Positions 1 to 7,615 of a DNA stretch of 36,778 bases are shown in pieces (position 1 is the first letter of the stretch; every line of letters begins with the position of its first letter). The position numbers and the translations under genes are program-made. A model generated the notes under the pieces. That model saw only the letters and a list, made by a program, of their open reading frames with translations. It made no database searches and had not been told where the DNA came from. The DNA is taken from the NCBI GenBank assembly GCA_019634415.1, contig JAHQVJ010000145.1, positions 1 through 36,778 of the forward strand, read 5' to 3'. Source of the stretch: Myxococcales bacterium (GTDB lineage Bacteria > Myxococcota_A > UBA796 > GCA-2862545).

Positions 1-408
1 GCCCGTAGGGCTCGATGTGCGCGACGCCCATTTCCGTCGTTCGATGGCCGTGTTCCTGCGGCGCGCACATCGATTATGTCCCGGAGGGTCGGAGCGACCA
101 ACGGTAGGACAGCGCGGTCGACTTCGTCGAGCGCAGCTGTATGGTGCCGTTGAGGTCCATCCCGGAGCCATGCAAACGAACATGCGGGGCTACATGACTC
201 TTCGGGAAGGCCACGCCAGCCTGGTTGCCAGCCAATACTGCTCGGACGTCGAAGGGGCCGCAATTGGGCGACTATTCGACAGTCTCGTGGGAGACTACGC
301 ACCGTCCAGCATCGACGAGAACGAAGCCTCCGCTGTGTACGCGTGGGGGCGACTCCTGGTCGAAGCGCTCCAACGAGGCACATCCGGGGCCCCCACGGCT
401 CGCAGCCG
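1..408. other. Stretch without a confident gene; coding-like remnant
   Basis: No complete gene can be supported here. The plus frame starting at base 2 stays open through this stretch, and from the ATG at 170 to about 385 its translation has balanced, protein-like composition (short pieces such as GYMTLREGHASLVASQYC and AIGRLFDSLVGDYAP). It then runs on antisense into the pseudokinase gene, where composition turns Arg/Ser/Pro-rich, as expected of a shadow frame. It could be the remains of a small gene whose 3' part was lost, or chance. A separate short frame ends at the TAG at 99-101, but it has no recognisable family or upstream ribosome site. I see no repeat or RNA gene here. Confidence 0.3.
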
Positions 409-1455
409 CTACGCCAATCGCCAGACCGACGTGGGCGAAGAAAGCTCGGGCCCCTCCAGCCGCTCAGAGACCAGGCACCCCACGCGCTCCGCCTCCCGCA
501 GCACCCGCCGCAGCGTCGGCCTGGACCAGGGAAGCAACGCCTGTAGCTCGTGGACCGTCACTGGGCCGTGCTGCCACACCGCGTCCACCAGCTGCTCCAG
601 GCGCTCGTCCAAGGTCGGAACCGCCGGGCTCGACACGTCGCGGGCCCTGCCCACGACGTGCGTCGGCGCCGCCCCCGCCCTTCCCGCCACCGACCGCCCC
701 CAGTCCTCCTCCTCGTCCAGCACCTCCCGGACCGCCGTACAGAAGTCCGTGACGGAACAGCGCTGTGCTGGGTCGCCAGCCAGAGCCCGCTGCAGGGCAC
801 GCTCCAGCCGAGGCGGGCAGTCCAACGTCTCGAGGCCTCTGCTCCCGGTGATGGCCACCACCACGCACATCGCCAAGCTGAACACGTCGGCAGCCGGCCT
901 GATCGGCGCGCCCAAGACCGGCTCACGGGACTCCGGGGCATCGAAGGTCAGAGCGAACGGCGCCGCGGACGACGTCCCCCTGGGGGAGCCCACCAGCTCG
1001 AAGTCCGTGAGCTTCGCCTCGCCCTCCCCGTCGATCAGGATGTTGCTCGGCTTCACGTTGCCGTGCACGATCCCCTCCGCGTGCACGGCCGCCAGGACGT
1101 CCCCCGCTCCAAGCACCACGTCCAGCACGTCCCGCACGGACCAGCCTCCCGACAGGATCAGCTGCTGCAGGTCCCCCCCCGGGCAGTACTCCGTCACCAC
1201 GAAGTGAACGCCCCCGTCGCTCCCGCTGTCGTGCACGCGCACGATGCCGCTGTGCTCCTGGTGCTCGAACAGGCGCGCACCACGCCACAGGCGCTCCCGC
1301 GCGCCAGCACCCGCCTCGCTGCCGATCACCTTGATGGCCACCTCGTGGCCAGCCGTGACGTCCTGGGCCTGGTAGACCACCCCCACGCCACCCCGACCCA
1401 GCACCTCGCGCAGGCGGTACCGCCCCGCGATCATCTCACCCAACGGCAACGACAT
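409..1455 (-). CDS. Ser/Thr protein kinase-like protein, probable pseudokinase, with C-terminal winged helix
   Basis: 348 residues with a eukaryotic-type kinase fold at about 10-245 and a winged-helix-like domain at about 283-348. The glycine loop LGRGGVGVVY (19-28), the VAIK lysine (K42) and a DAPES motif like APE (173-177) are present. The catalytic loop reads HGNVKPSN (131-138) instead of HRDLKPSN, so the catalytic Asp is Asn, and the Mg-binding DFG is DFE (151-153). ATP binding is possible but phosphotransfer is doubtful. The tail has a turn-and-helix pattern (SRPTLRRVLREAERVG, 311-326) like DNA-binding winged helices, which suggests a one-component regulator or docking module. There is no signal peptide or membrane segment, so it is likely cytoplasmic. 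The start ATG at 1455 follows GAGAGG, which lies in an inverted repeat. It is divergent from the lipoprotein at 1541. Confidence 0.85.
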   Translation of the reverse strand: MSLPLGEMIAGRYRLREVLGRGGVGVVYQAQDVTAGHEVAIKVIGSEAGAGARERLWRGARLFEHQEHSGIVRVHDSGSDGGVHFVVTEYCPGGDLQQLILSGGWSVRDVLDVVLGAGDVLAAVHAEGIVHGNVKPSNILIDGEGEAKLTDFELVGSPRGTSSAAPFALTFDAPESREPVLGAPIRPAADVFSLAMCVVVAITGSRGLETLDCPPRLERALQRALAGDPAQRCSVTDFCTAVREVLDEEEDWGRSVAGRAGAAPTHVVGRARDVSSPAVPTLDERLEQLVDAVWQHGPVTVHELQALLPWSRPTLRRVLREAERVGCLVSERLEGPELSSPTSVWRLA

Positions 1456-1460
1456 CCGAC

Positions 1461-1476
1461 CTCTCGAGATCGAGAG
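1461..1476. promoter_or_regulatory. Inverted repeat overlapping the pseudokinase ribosome-binding site
   Basis: Arms CTCTCGA and TCGAGAG flank two bases and are a perfect match. Read on the minus strand, the transcript could fold as CTCTCG-ATCT-CGAGAG, and the 3' arm contains the GAGAGG purine stretch five bases before the ATG at 1455. It could be a dimer operator for a helix-turn-helix protein, possibly the winged helix of the same gene product, or a hairpin that hides the ribosome-binding site. The symmetry is seen directly; the role is inference. Confidence 0.4.
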
Positions 1477-1540
1477 TGAGTAGCACGTGTCACATCCGGC
1501 GCACCTCTACGAATACCGCGGGCACCGAAGGAGGAACGAG

Positions 1541-2707
1541 ATGCGTGCGATCGCGTGGATGACGCTGTGTGTGACTGCGTGCGAAGGCCCGATCGGCCCC
1601 GCTGGCGACAACGGTCCCACCGGACCCGCGGGCGTGACCGGACCCACTGGGCCCGCTGGATCCACCGGGCCTGCCGGAGATCCCGCCGACGTCGCCGACG
1701 GCACGGACCTGGAGCTGGGAGCCGGCTCCACCCTGGACGGCCTTCCCCTCGCCACCCAGGGACCCACCCGGCTGGTCGTGCACGCCGATCCCACAGACCT
1801 CGTCGCCAACGGCACCGCGCTGCGGACGGCCTACGCCACCCTGGCCGCATCCTCCCCCACACCCGCCGCCGACGTACCCGTGCAGCTGTTCCTCGAGCCC
1901 GGCATCTACGACCTGGGTGCCATCGGGCTGTCCCTCGTCCCCTTCGTGGAGCTGGCCGGCGCGTCCGCGACGTCCACGGTGATCACCTCCACCGCGAACA
2001 CCACGCTCACCGCGTCCTCCGACGCCGTGGTCCGCGACCTCACCGTCGAGAACCGAGGCACCAACCTCCAGAGCCAGGCCGTCGCCGTCGCCAGTGACGT
2101 GCTGCTCGACCGCGTGTCGCTGGTCGCGCGAAACGCCACATCGGTGTGCACGGCCCTGAACATCTCGGATGGCACGGCCCTCGTGCGCGACAGCTCGATG
2201 CTCGCCGACGACTCCTGTGCCCAGGGAGGGGCTGTTCTGATCACGGGCACGGGACGGGTGGATCTGATGCGCACCCAGATCACCACCCGGACCCCAAACG
2301 GCACAGCACTGAGCTCGGGCCTCGGCACGATCGCGGCGACAGACGTCGACGTGGACGTTCGGTGCGACACCCTCTGCAACGCCGCCAGCACCGCAGGGGG
2401 GCGCATCGAGCTGGTGAACAGTCGCGTGCACATCGCGAGCGACGGCAGCTCGGCGAACGCCCTGTTCGTGATCGCCGATGGCGAAGCCCTGGTGGATCGA
2501 TCCACTTTGAGCGCCCCTGGCTTCCGGGCGGTGTCGACGCAGACCGGAGGCACCGTGCAGATCGCTCACTGCACCTTGGACGGTGACCTGCTGTCGGCAG
2601 GAGATGTCATCCGGGTCGCCTCGTCGGTGCTGGACGGCAGCGCGTTGGGCACCACGATCTGCGCCCACGTGGTGGACTCGGAGCTGGTTCCCTCCGACTG
2701 TAATTAG
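1541..2707 (+). CDS. Lipoprotein with collagen-like repeats and a beta-helix-like domain
   Basis: 388 residues from the ATG at 1541, chosen because AAGGAGGA lies six bases upstream and the product then starts with a lipoprotein signal ending in VTAC (lipobox Cys14). Eleven Gly-X-Y triplets follow at 16-48 (GPI, GPA, GDN, GPT and so on), a collagen-like stalk. The rest, about 85-388, is rich in short beta-strand rungs with V/L-D-R, S-x-L and R-V-D-L patterns typical of right-handed parallel beta-helix (pectate-lyase-like) folds, and it carries several Cys that may pair outside the cell. It is probably an outer-membrane-anchored surface protein; no catalytic residues are recognisable. It is divergent from the pseudokinase. 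Its TAG is immediately followed by the stop of the convergent LysR gene, so it has no 3' spacer. Confidence 0.8.
   Translation: MRAIAWMTLCVTACEGPIGPAGDNGPTGPAGVTGPTGPAGSTGPAGDPADVADGTDLELGAGSTLDGLPLATQGPTRLVVHADPTDLVANGTALRTAYATLAASSPTPAADVPVQLFLEPGIYDLGAIGLSLVPFVELAGASATSTVITSTANTTLTASSDAVVRDLTVENRGTNLQSQAVAVASDVLLDRVSLVARNATSVCTALNISDGTALVRDSSMLADDSCAQGGAVLITGTGRVDLMRTQITTRTPNGTALSSGLGTIAATDVDVDVRCDTLCNAASTAGGRIELVNSRVHIASDGSSANALFVIADGEALVDRSTLSAPGFRAVSTQTGGTVQIAHCTLDGDLLSAGDVIRVASSVLDGSALGTTICAHVVDSELVPSDCN
1586..1684 (+). repeat. Collagen-like Gly-X-Y coding repeat
   Basis: Eleven uninterrupted Gly-X-Y triplets (residues 16-48 of the lipoprotein), with GPT/GPA/GPI predominating. It directly follows the lipidated Cys, so it would form a stalk lifting the beta-helix domain from the membrane. 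Pro occupies most X positions, as in bacterial collagen-like proteins. Confidence 0.8.
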
Positions 2708-3631
2708 TCACCTCCCGTCGGCGTCGTCTGTGAACGGATTCGATCGTGCATGACGACGCAGCGACTCGACGAGGGTGGCGATGACCGGATCTCCCCGCCG
2801 CTCCACCCGGTAGACGGCGCTGATCGGCATCCTGGGGAAGCGAGCCTCCACGAGGCCCGGCACGAGCGTTCCCTCGCGCAGGTCGCGCTGCACCACGAAG
2901 TCCGGCAGCACGGCGATGCCCAGGCCTGCCAACGCGGCATCTCTCACGGCCAGCTGGGTGCGCGTGAACAAGGTCCGGGAACGCATCTCGACCTCGTGGG
3001 GCTGGCCCGCCACCTCGAACCGAAGCGTCGAGCCCAACGACAACCCCACGCCACCCACCAGCCGATGCGACGCGAGATCCGACGGCTCGCGAAGGGGCGG
3101 CCCCTCGGACCAGTACTCGGGGGAGGCGACCAGCCGCTGCGCGAAGTCCGAGATCTGGCGAGCGATGAGGTAGGGAGAGCCGTCCAGCTCCACCACGCCA
3201 CCCTGAACAGCCACGTCCACCCCCTCGTCGAGCAGATCCACCACGCGGTCCTCCAGCCGGAGGTGGATGGTGAGGCCCGGGTGCTGGGCCATCAGCTGAG
3301 CCAACGCGGCATTGGCCTGCTGTAGGCCGTAGGTGATCGAGGTGCTGAGGACCAGGGTGCCTCGGATCTCGCCCGGCCCCCGAACGACCTCGTAGGTCCG
3401 TCGCGCTGCCGCCAGCAGCCTCAGGGCCTCGCGATGGAACCGCTCCCCGGCCTCGGTCACCCGCAACGCCCGAGTGGTGCGGAGGAACAGCGGAGCGCCC
3501 AAAGCACGCTCCAGGGCGCGCAAACGGCGGCTCACCGTGGCGTGGGTGGTGCCCTCCCGACGAGCCGCCTCCCGAAGGCTACCGGCGTCGCGCACGGAGA
3601 TGAACAGCTCGGCCTCACGCAGCAGATCCAT
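2708..3631 (-). CDS. LysR-family transcriptional regulator
   Basis: 307 residues, normal for the family. The N-terminal winged helix-turn-helix (about 2-60) shows the LysR signature: AELFISVRDAGSLREAARR, then THATVSRRLRALERALGAPLF. The effector-binding domain (about 90-295) has the periplasmic-binding-protein-like pattern, including EDRVVDLLDEGVDVAV and AGLGIAVLPDFVV. This resembles the subgroup that controls a divergently transcribed oxidoreductase gene, and here the neighbour across 92 bases is a short-chain dehydrogenase. It probably binds that intergenic region and responds to a small molecule tied to the dehydrogenase substrate; the ligand cannot be read from sequence. The ATG at 3631 is the natural start because it begins the HTH. 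The gene ends flush against the lipoprotein gene. Confidence 0.93.
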   Translation of the reverse strand: MDLLREAELFISVRDAGSLREAARREGTTHATVSRRLRALERALGAPLFLRTTRALRVTEAGERFHREALRLLAAARRTYEVVRGPGEIRGTLVLSTSITYGLQQANAALAQLMAQHPGLTIHLRLEDRVVDLLDEGVDVAVQGGVVELDGSPYLIARQISDFAQRLVASPEYWSEGPPLREPSDLASHRLVGGVGLSLGSTLRFEVAGQPHEVEMRSRTLFTRTQLAVRDAALAGLGIAVLPDFVVQRDLREGTLVPGLVEARFPRMPISAVYRVERRGDPVIATLVESLRRHARSNPFTDDADGR

Positions 3632-3658
3632 TGGTGCGCTCTCCGTACCAGTTGGTGC
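3631..3658. promoter_or_regulatory. Candidate LysR operator between the divergent LysR and SDR genes
   Basis: The 92-base divergent spacer contains TTGGTGC twice, at 3631-3637 and 3652-3658, exactly 21 bases (two helical turns) apart on the same face. The second copy is part of an imperfect dyad, GTACCAGTTGGTGC (3645-3658). LysR proteins commonly bind dyads in this position and repress their own gene. The first copy overlaps the LysR start codon. No convincing -35/-10 pair was found. Confidence 0.35.
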
Positions 3659-3723
3659 CGAAGGCAGCTATTCCGCCGACATCCACCCAGCCCTACTCCA
3701 GGAGCACTCCAGGAGGTTCGGTG

Positions 3724-4467
3724 ATGAGACTGCGAGACAAGCGAGTGGTGGTGACGGGTGGAACCAGCGGGATCGGACTGGCCACGGCGACACGCCTGGC
3801 CGAGGAAGGCGCCCGCGTCCTGGTGACGGGGACCAACGAGGAGCGGCTCGCGCGCGTCCGCCAGACGCTCCCAGGGGTGACCGCGCTGTCGAACGACGCG
3901 GGTGCGGTAGAGGGGTCGGTACAGCTTGCAAACGCCGTCCGCGAGCGACTCGGTGGGCTGGACGGGGTGTTCCTGAACGCAGGCTACGGCCTGTTCGTGG
4001 CCCACGAGGCCCTCACGCCACCGCAGTTCGCCGCCCAGTTCGACGTCAACGTGCGCGGCCCCTTGCTCCAGATGAGTGAGCTGTCCGCTCTGTTGGAGCC
4101 TGGTGCGGCCGTGGTCGTCAACACGTCGGTGGCCCAACATGTGGGCCTACCGGGTGGCTCGATCTACTGCGCCAGCAAGGGTGCCCTGCGGTCTGCGAGC
4201 CGTGTGTTGGCGCAGGAGCTGGCGGGCCGGTCCATTCGGGTCAACTGCGTCAGCCCCGGCCCCATCGGGACGGACTTCTTCGCCCGGAGCGGTCTGCCCG
4301 AAGCGCAGGTGTCGGCGATGTCGGAGGCGACCCTGGCCCAGGTCCCCCTGGCTCGATTCGGAGAGCCCTCGGAGGTCGCCTCGGTGGTGGCCTTCCTGCT
4401 GTCCTCCGACGCATCGTTCATGACGGGTGCCGAGATCGTGGTCGACGGTGGGATGACGCAGACCTAG
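3724..4467 (+). CDS. Short-chain dehydrogenase/reductase (SDR)
   Basis: 247 residues, the usual size of a classical SDR. It shows the Rossmann cofactor motif TGGTSGIG (11-18), NAG (85-87), the Asn of FDVNVRG (109), the catalytic Ser of VVNTS (135) and the YCASK active site (Tyr148, Lys152). The C-terminus VVDGGMTQT is typical of the family. It should reduce or oxidise a carbonyl/alcohol with NAD(P)H in the cytoplasm; the substrate is not evident. T-G-T-N after beta 2 (35-38) has no acidic residue at its tip, which would fit NADP(H), though this is weak evidence. The ATG at 3724 is chosen over upstream in-frame codons because AGGAGG sits seven bases before it and the fold begins there. It is probably regulated by the divergent LysR. 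Confidence 0.92.
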   Translation: MRLRDKRVVVTGGTSGIGLATATRLAEEGARVLVTGTNEERLARVRQTLPGVTALSNDAGAVEGSVQLANAVRERLGGLDGVFLNAGYGLFVAHEALTPPQFAAQFDVNVRGPLLQMSELSALLEPGAAVVVNTSVAQHVGLPGGSIYCASKGALRSASRVLAQELAGRSIRVNCVSPGPIGTDFFARSGLPEAQVSAMSEATLAQVPLARFGEPSEVASVVAFLLSSDASFMTGAEIVVDGGMTQT

Positions 4468-4985
4468 CCAGGCACCCCACGGGCCCAGTGGTACACGACC
4501 CGGGTGACCTCGCCGCCGTCGTAGACGTCCGGCACCCGCTCGACCACGCGCCCTCCGCGCGCCTCGTAGAACGTGCAGCAGCGAAGCTGCGCGTAGGTCT
4601 CCACCAACATCGAGGGCAGCTCGACACCACGGAGGCGACCGCAGCCCTCCGCCCACAGCTGCCTACCCACACCGCGCCCGCGCTGCTCCGGCAGCACGTG
4701 GATCACGTAGACCTCGAGGTCGGCGCCCACGTCCTGCCGCCGAGCAGGGCCAGCCGAGAGGAACCCGATCACGTCCCCATGGGCCTCGGCCACCAGATCC
4801 ACCCGCCGCGGATCGGACTGTGCCCGAGCCAGGAGCGCCCGCCAGAACCGGGCTCGCTCCTCCGCCGGAGTGGCCTGGTAGTCCCGCGCGAGCGGTCCAT
4901 AGGCCTCGTCCGAGGACACCGCGTGGACCGACCCGATCGCCTCGGCGTCCTCCACCGTCGCACTCCGAACGCTCCCGTGGGTCAT
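4464..4985 (-). CDS. GNAT-family N-acetyltransferase
   Basis: 173 residues starting at the ATG at 4985, preceded by GGGAGG; the longer upstream frame is Arg/Trp-rich and not protein-like. GCN5-related acetyltransferases transfer acetyl from acetyl-CoA to an amine. The acetyl-CoA-binding motif A is clear: VYVIHVLPEQ followed by QRGRGVGRQL (101-110, the Q/R-x-x-G-x-G pattern). The fold is complete, with the N-terminal strand-helix (RSATVEDAEAIGSVH), the central beta strands (VDLVAEAHGDVIGFL) and a C-terminal FYEARGGRVVERV segment like those in small-molecule or antibiotic acetyltransferases. The substrate is unknown. It is convergent with the SDR and shares CTAG (4464-4467) as both stop codons, and is divergent from the metalloprotease. 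Confidence 0.88.
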   Translation of the reverse strand: MTHGSVRSATVEDAEAIGSVHAVSSDEAYGPLARDYQATPAEERARFWRALLARAQSDPRRVDLVAEAHGDVIGFLSAGPARRQDVGADLEVYVIHVLPEQRGRGVGRQLWAEGCGRLRGVELPSMLVETYAQLRCCTFYEARGGRVVERVPDVYDGGEVTRVVYHWARGVPG

Positions 4986-5077
4986 CGTCTCCCTCCCGAT
5001 CCCCAGGATGCAACGAAACGCAACCTCCTGCACCCCCGTCGCGGGCCACGTCTGGTGCAGCCAGAGGAGGCCCGACC

Positions 5078-7609
5078 ATGCTGCGACCCAGCCTGACCAT
5101 CCTGATCGCGTTGTGCGCTTGCAACAAGAAGTCCGACCCCACCGAGTCCGACCCCAGCGACACCACCGACACCGGACTCGCCACCGAGGTCTCACCCGAC
5201 GCCCAGAGCCTCGATGACCTCCGATCGCGCTCCGAGATCGACGTGGCCTACGCCGTGCTGCGACAGGTCCCCGCCGCGGTCGCCCTGCGCGTGCCCATCG
5301 TGAGCGGCAACGATCCCGTGGAGTGGGGGCTGCAGTTCCTCGAGGATCACGCAGACTTCTACCGCTTCAGCGACCCACGGTCGGAGCTCGTTCCGGTGGG
5401 CGTGGAGTCCGACGGTCCCCTCACCTTCGTGCGCTTCCAGCCCGTCGCCACCGATGGAGAGCTCGAGATCCCCCTGCTGAACGGCGGCTTCACCATGGCC
5501 ATGGACGACAGCCACGTCCTGTTCACCGCTGGGCAGTACGTGCCCGATCTGCAGCCCCCGTCGCCACAGATCGACGCACAGGCAGCCTTCGGAGACATCG
5601 ACACCGTGCTCGGGTTGACGGAGGCCACGCTGGACGGCCCGCCCACCCTCGGCGCCCTCGCCGAGTGGAGCGACGACGGCGATCCCGACGTGCGCACGGT
5701 GTGGCGTGCGTCGCTGACGGGCCTGCAGCCCATGCCCGACGGTGGACCCATCGCCTGGCAGGTCGACGTGGACGCCCAGGGCGGCGAGGTCGTGAACATC
5801 GTCGACACGAGCCCCTCGATGACCAAGCAGATGCGCGTGGGATCCGCCGAAGGCGGCTCCGGCACGGGCTGCTGGCCCACCCCGGTCTGGTTCACCGAGG
5901 AAGGCCCCACAGACGCCTACGAGGTGCGGCTCGACAGCGTCGGCGATGGCCAGGCCGCCTTCGATCTGGGCCACGTCGTCTACGATGCCTTCGCCCAGGA
6001 TCTGGGCTTGTGGGGCAACGACGGCTTCGGCGCTCAGATGAACCTCGACGTCTACATGGGCGCGAACAACGCCTACGCCATCGGCACCTGCAACCGCATG
6101 GTCTTCGGGCAGGGCTTCGTCACCCTCGACGTCATCGGACACGAGTTCAGCCACCTCATCGACCACGCCCACGGCAACCTCGTCTACCAGGGCCTGTCGG
6201 GAGCACTCGACGAGAGCTTCGCCGACGTGTTCGGCGCGCTGATGGACGGCAACTGGACCATCGGGGAAGACGTGCCCGGCGGCCCCATTCGCAGCATGTC
6301 GAACCCGCCGGCTCACGGCCACCCCGACCACGTGCTGGCCAGCGTGAGCGGCGACGGCATCGGCCTTCGCGACCCGAACAGCACGAGCGACGCCGGCCAC
6401 GTACACACCAACAGCGGCATCCCCAACAAGGCGGCCTTCCTGATCAGCCAGGGGGGCAACCACAACGGCATCCCCGTGCAGGGGCTGGGCCGCGACAAGA
6501 CCGCTCGCCTGTACCTGTCGGTGCTCACCCACGTCACGAACCCGAAGCTGACCTTCGAGGGGGCACGGCACAGTCTGTACTACTGGGCCTGGGCCATGGG
6601 GCAGAACGGGCTGTACGGCTTCGAGCCGGGTGACGAGTGCACCGTGGCCAACGCCTTCGCCTCGGTGGGCGTGCTCCCACAGCGGGCCGACGTGGACTGC
6701 GACGGCGTGCCCGACGGATGGGACGGAGACGACGATGGCGACGGGATCGGCGACCGTCAGGACAACTGCTGGCGCACCCCGAATCCCACCCAGATCGACC
6801 GCGACGGCGATGGCCTGGGCGACGTCTGCGACACCGACGACGACGGCGACGGCCACGTCGATCGACGCGACAACTGCCCCGCAGTGTCCAACCGCGATCA
6901 GGCCGACACCGACGGCGACGGCACGGGCGACCGCTGCGACGACGACGACCGCGATCGCGTGCTCGACATCTACGACAACTGCCCCACCGTGGCCAACTGG
7001 AGCCAGCGCGACACCGACGGCGACGGCATCGGAGATGCGTGCGACACCGACCGCGACGGCGACGGCATCGACAACCGACGCGACGTCTGCCCCGACACGG
7101 CTGATCCGGAGCAGACCGACTCCGACGGCGACGGCATCGGAGACGCCTGTGACAACTGCCCGTCCGACGACAACGCGGAGCAGACAGACTGCGACGGCAA
7201 CGGCATCGGGCGTGCCTGCGACGACTCACCGGGCGAGGTGTACGACTGTGCCCTGCCGCCGCAGACCGCCGTGGAGATGCACCTGTTCGTCCACCCCCTC
7301 GACATCGTGGCGCTGCCGATCCTGGAGCTCGAGGACCTCGCCCGCAACCGAGACGCCGTGCTGGAGCTGACCATCGACGGCCTCGACGACTGGCACGTGG
7401 CCGATCAGCACGGGCAGGTGGTGGCCCACGGCCGACGGCTGACCCGCGACGGCACCGAGACGGCGGCTCAGTGGCGCCCCTCCTTGAGCTACGGCGGCCC
7501 CGATGCGAGCCGCGCCGCGGTGCGCTACCGCCTCATGGTCCCTCCGGCTCGGATCGACGAGTCCTTCGAGATCGACCTGACCCACGCCTGGGCCGACGCC
7601 GCCCGCTGA
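5078..7609 (+). CDS. Exported M4 (thermolysin-like) metalloprotease lipoprotein with thrombospondin type 3 repeats
   Basis: 843 residues from the ATG at 5078, with AGAGGAGG seven bases upstream. The signal ends in a lipobox-like LCAC (Cys14 or Cys16), so the product is probably lipid-anchored. A propeptide-like region (about 45-260) precedes the M4 catalytic domain: HEFSH (355-359) gives two zinc ligands and the catalytic Glu, the third ligand is Glu379 in GALDESFADVFG (20 residues after His359, as in thermolysin), and His443 in HTNSGIPN matches the thermolysin active-site His. About 538-718 is a run of Asp-rich thrombospondin type 3 calcium repeats. The last 120 residues form an unassigned, beta-rich domain. 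All catalytic residues are present, so it should be an active extracellular zinc endopeptidase. Confidence 0.93.
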   Translation: MLRPSLTILIALCACNKKSDPTESDPSDTTDTGLATEVSPDAQSLDDLRSRSEIDVAYAVLRQVPAAVALRVPIVSGNDPVEWGLQFLEDHADFYRFSDPRSELVPVGVESDGPLTFVRFQPVATDGELEIPLLNGGFTMAMDDSHVLFTAGQYVPDLQPPSPQIDAQAAFGDIDTVLGLTEATLDGPPTLGALAEWSDDGDPDVRTVWRASLTGLQPMPDGGPIAWQVDVDAQGGEVVNIVDTSPSMTKQMRVGSAEGGSGTGCWPTPVWFTEEGPTDAYEVRLDSVGDGQAAFDLGHVVYDAFAQDLGLWGNDGFGAQMNLDVYMGANNAYAIGTCNRMVFGQGFVTLDVIGHEFSHLIDHAHGNLVYQGLSGALDESFADVFGALMDGNWTIGEDVPGGPIRSMSNPPAHGHPDHVLASVSGDGIGLRDPNSTSDAGHVHTNSGIPNKAAFLISQGGNHNGIPVQGLGRDKTARLYLSVLTHVTNPKLTFEGARHSLYYWAWAMGQNGLYGFEPGDECTVANAFASVGVLPQRADVDCDGVPDGWDGDDDGDGIGDRQDNCWRTPNPTQIDRDGDGLGDVCDTDDDGDGHVDRRDNCPAVSNRDQADTDGDGTGDRCDDDDRDRVLDIYDNCPTVANWSQRDTDGDGIGDACDTDRDGDGIDNRRDVCPDTADPEQTDSDGDGIGDACDNCPSDDNAEQTDCDGNGIGRACDDSPGEVYDCALPPQTAVEMHLFVHPLDIVALPILELEDLARNRDAVLELTIDGLDDWHVADQHGQVVAHGRRLTRDGTETAAQWRPSLSYGGPDASRAAVRYRLMVPPARIDESFEIDLTHAWADAAR
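6690..7230 (+). repeat. Thrombospondin type 3 calcium-binding repeats
   Basis: Coding repeats in the protease with the pattern D-x-D-x-D-G-x-G-D and regularly spaced Cys (for example DTDGDGIGDACD, DSDGDGIGDACD). About five to six units are visible, two of them nearly identical (around 7014-7047 and 7122-7155). The family binds Ca2+ along its length and forms a stiff structure, here placed after the catalytic domain. Confidence 0.9.
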
Positions 7610-7615
7610 GCACCG

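Noticed and set aside
1487..1540. Upstream extension of the collagen-like lipoprotein to 1487
   Set aside because: It would put Tyr/Arg/His-rich residues before the signal peptide, and a good AAGGAGGA precedes the ATG at 1541.
4820..5077. Upstream extension of the metalloprotease
   Set aside because: The extra residues are Pro/Arg-rich, overlap the GNAT gene antisense and come before a clear lipoprotein signal with its own ribosome site.
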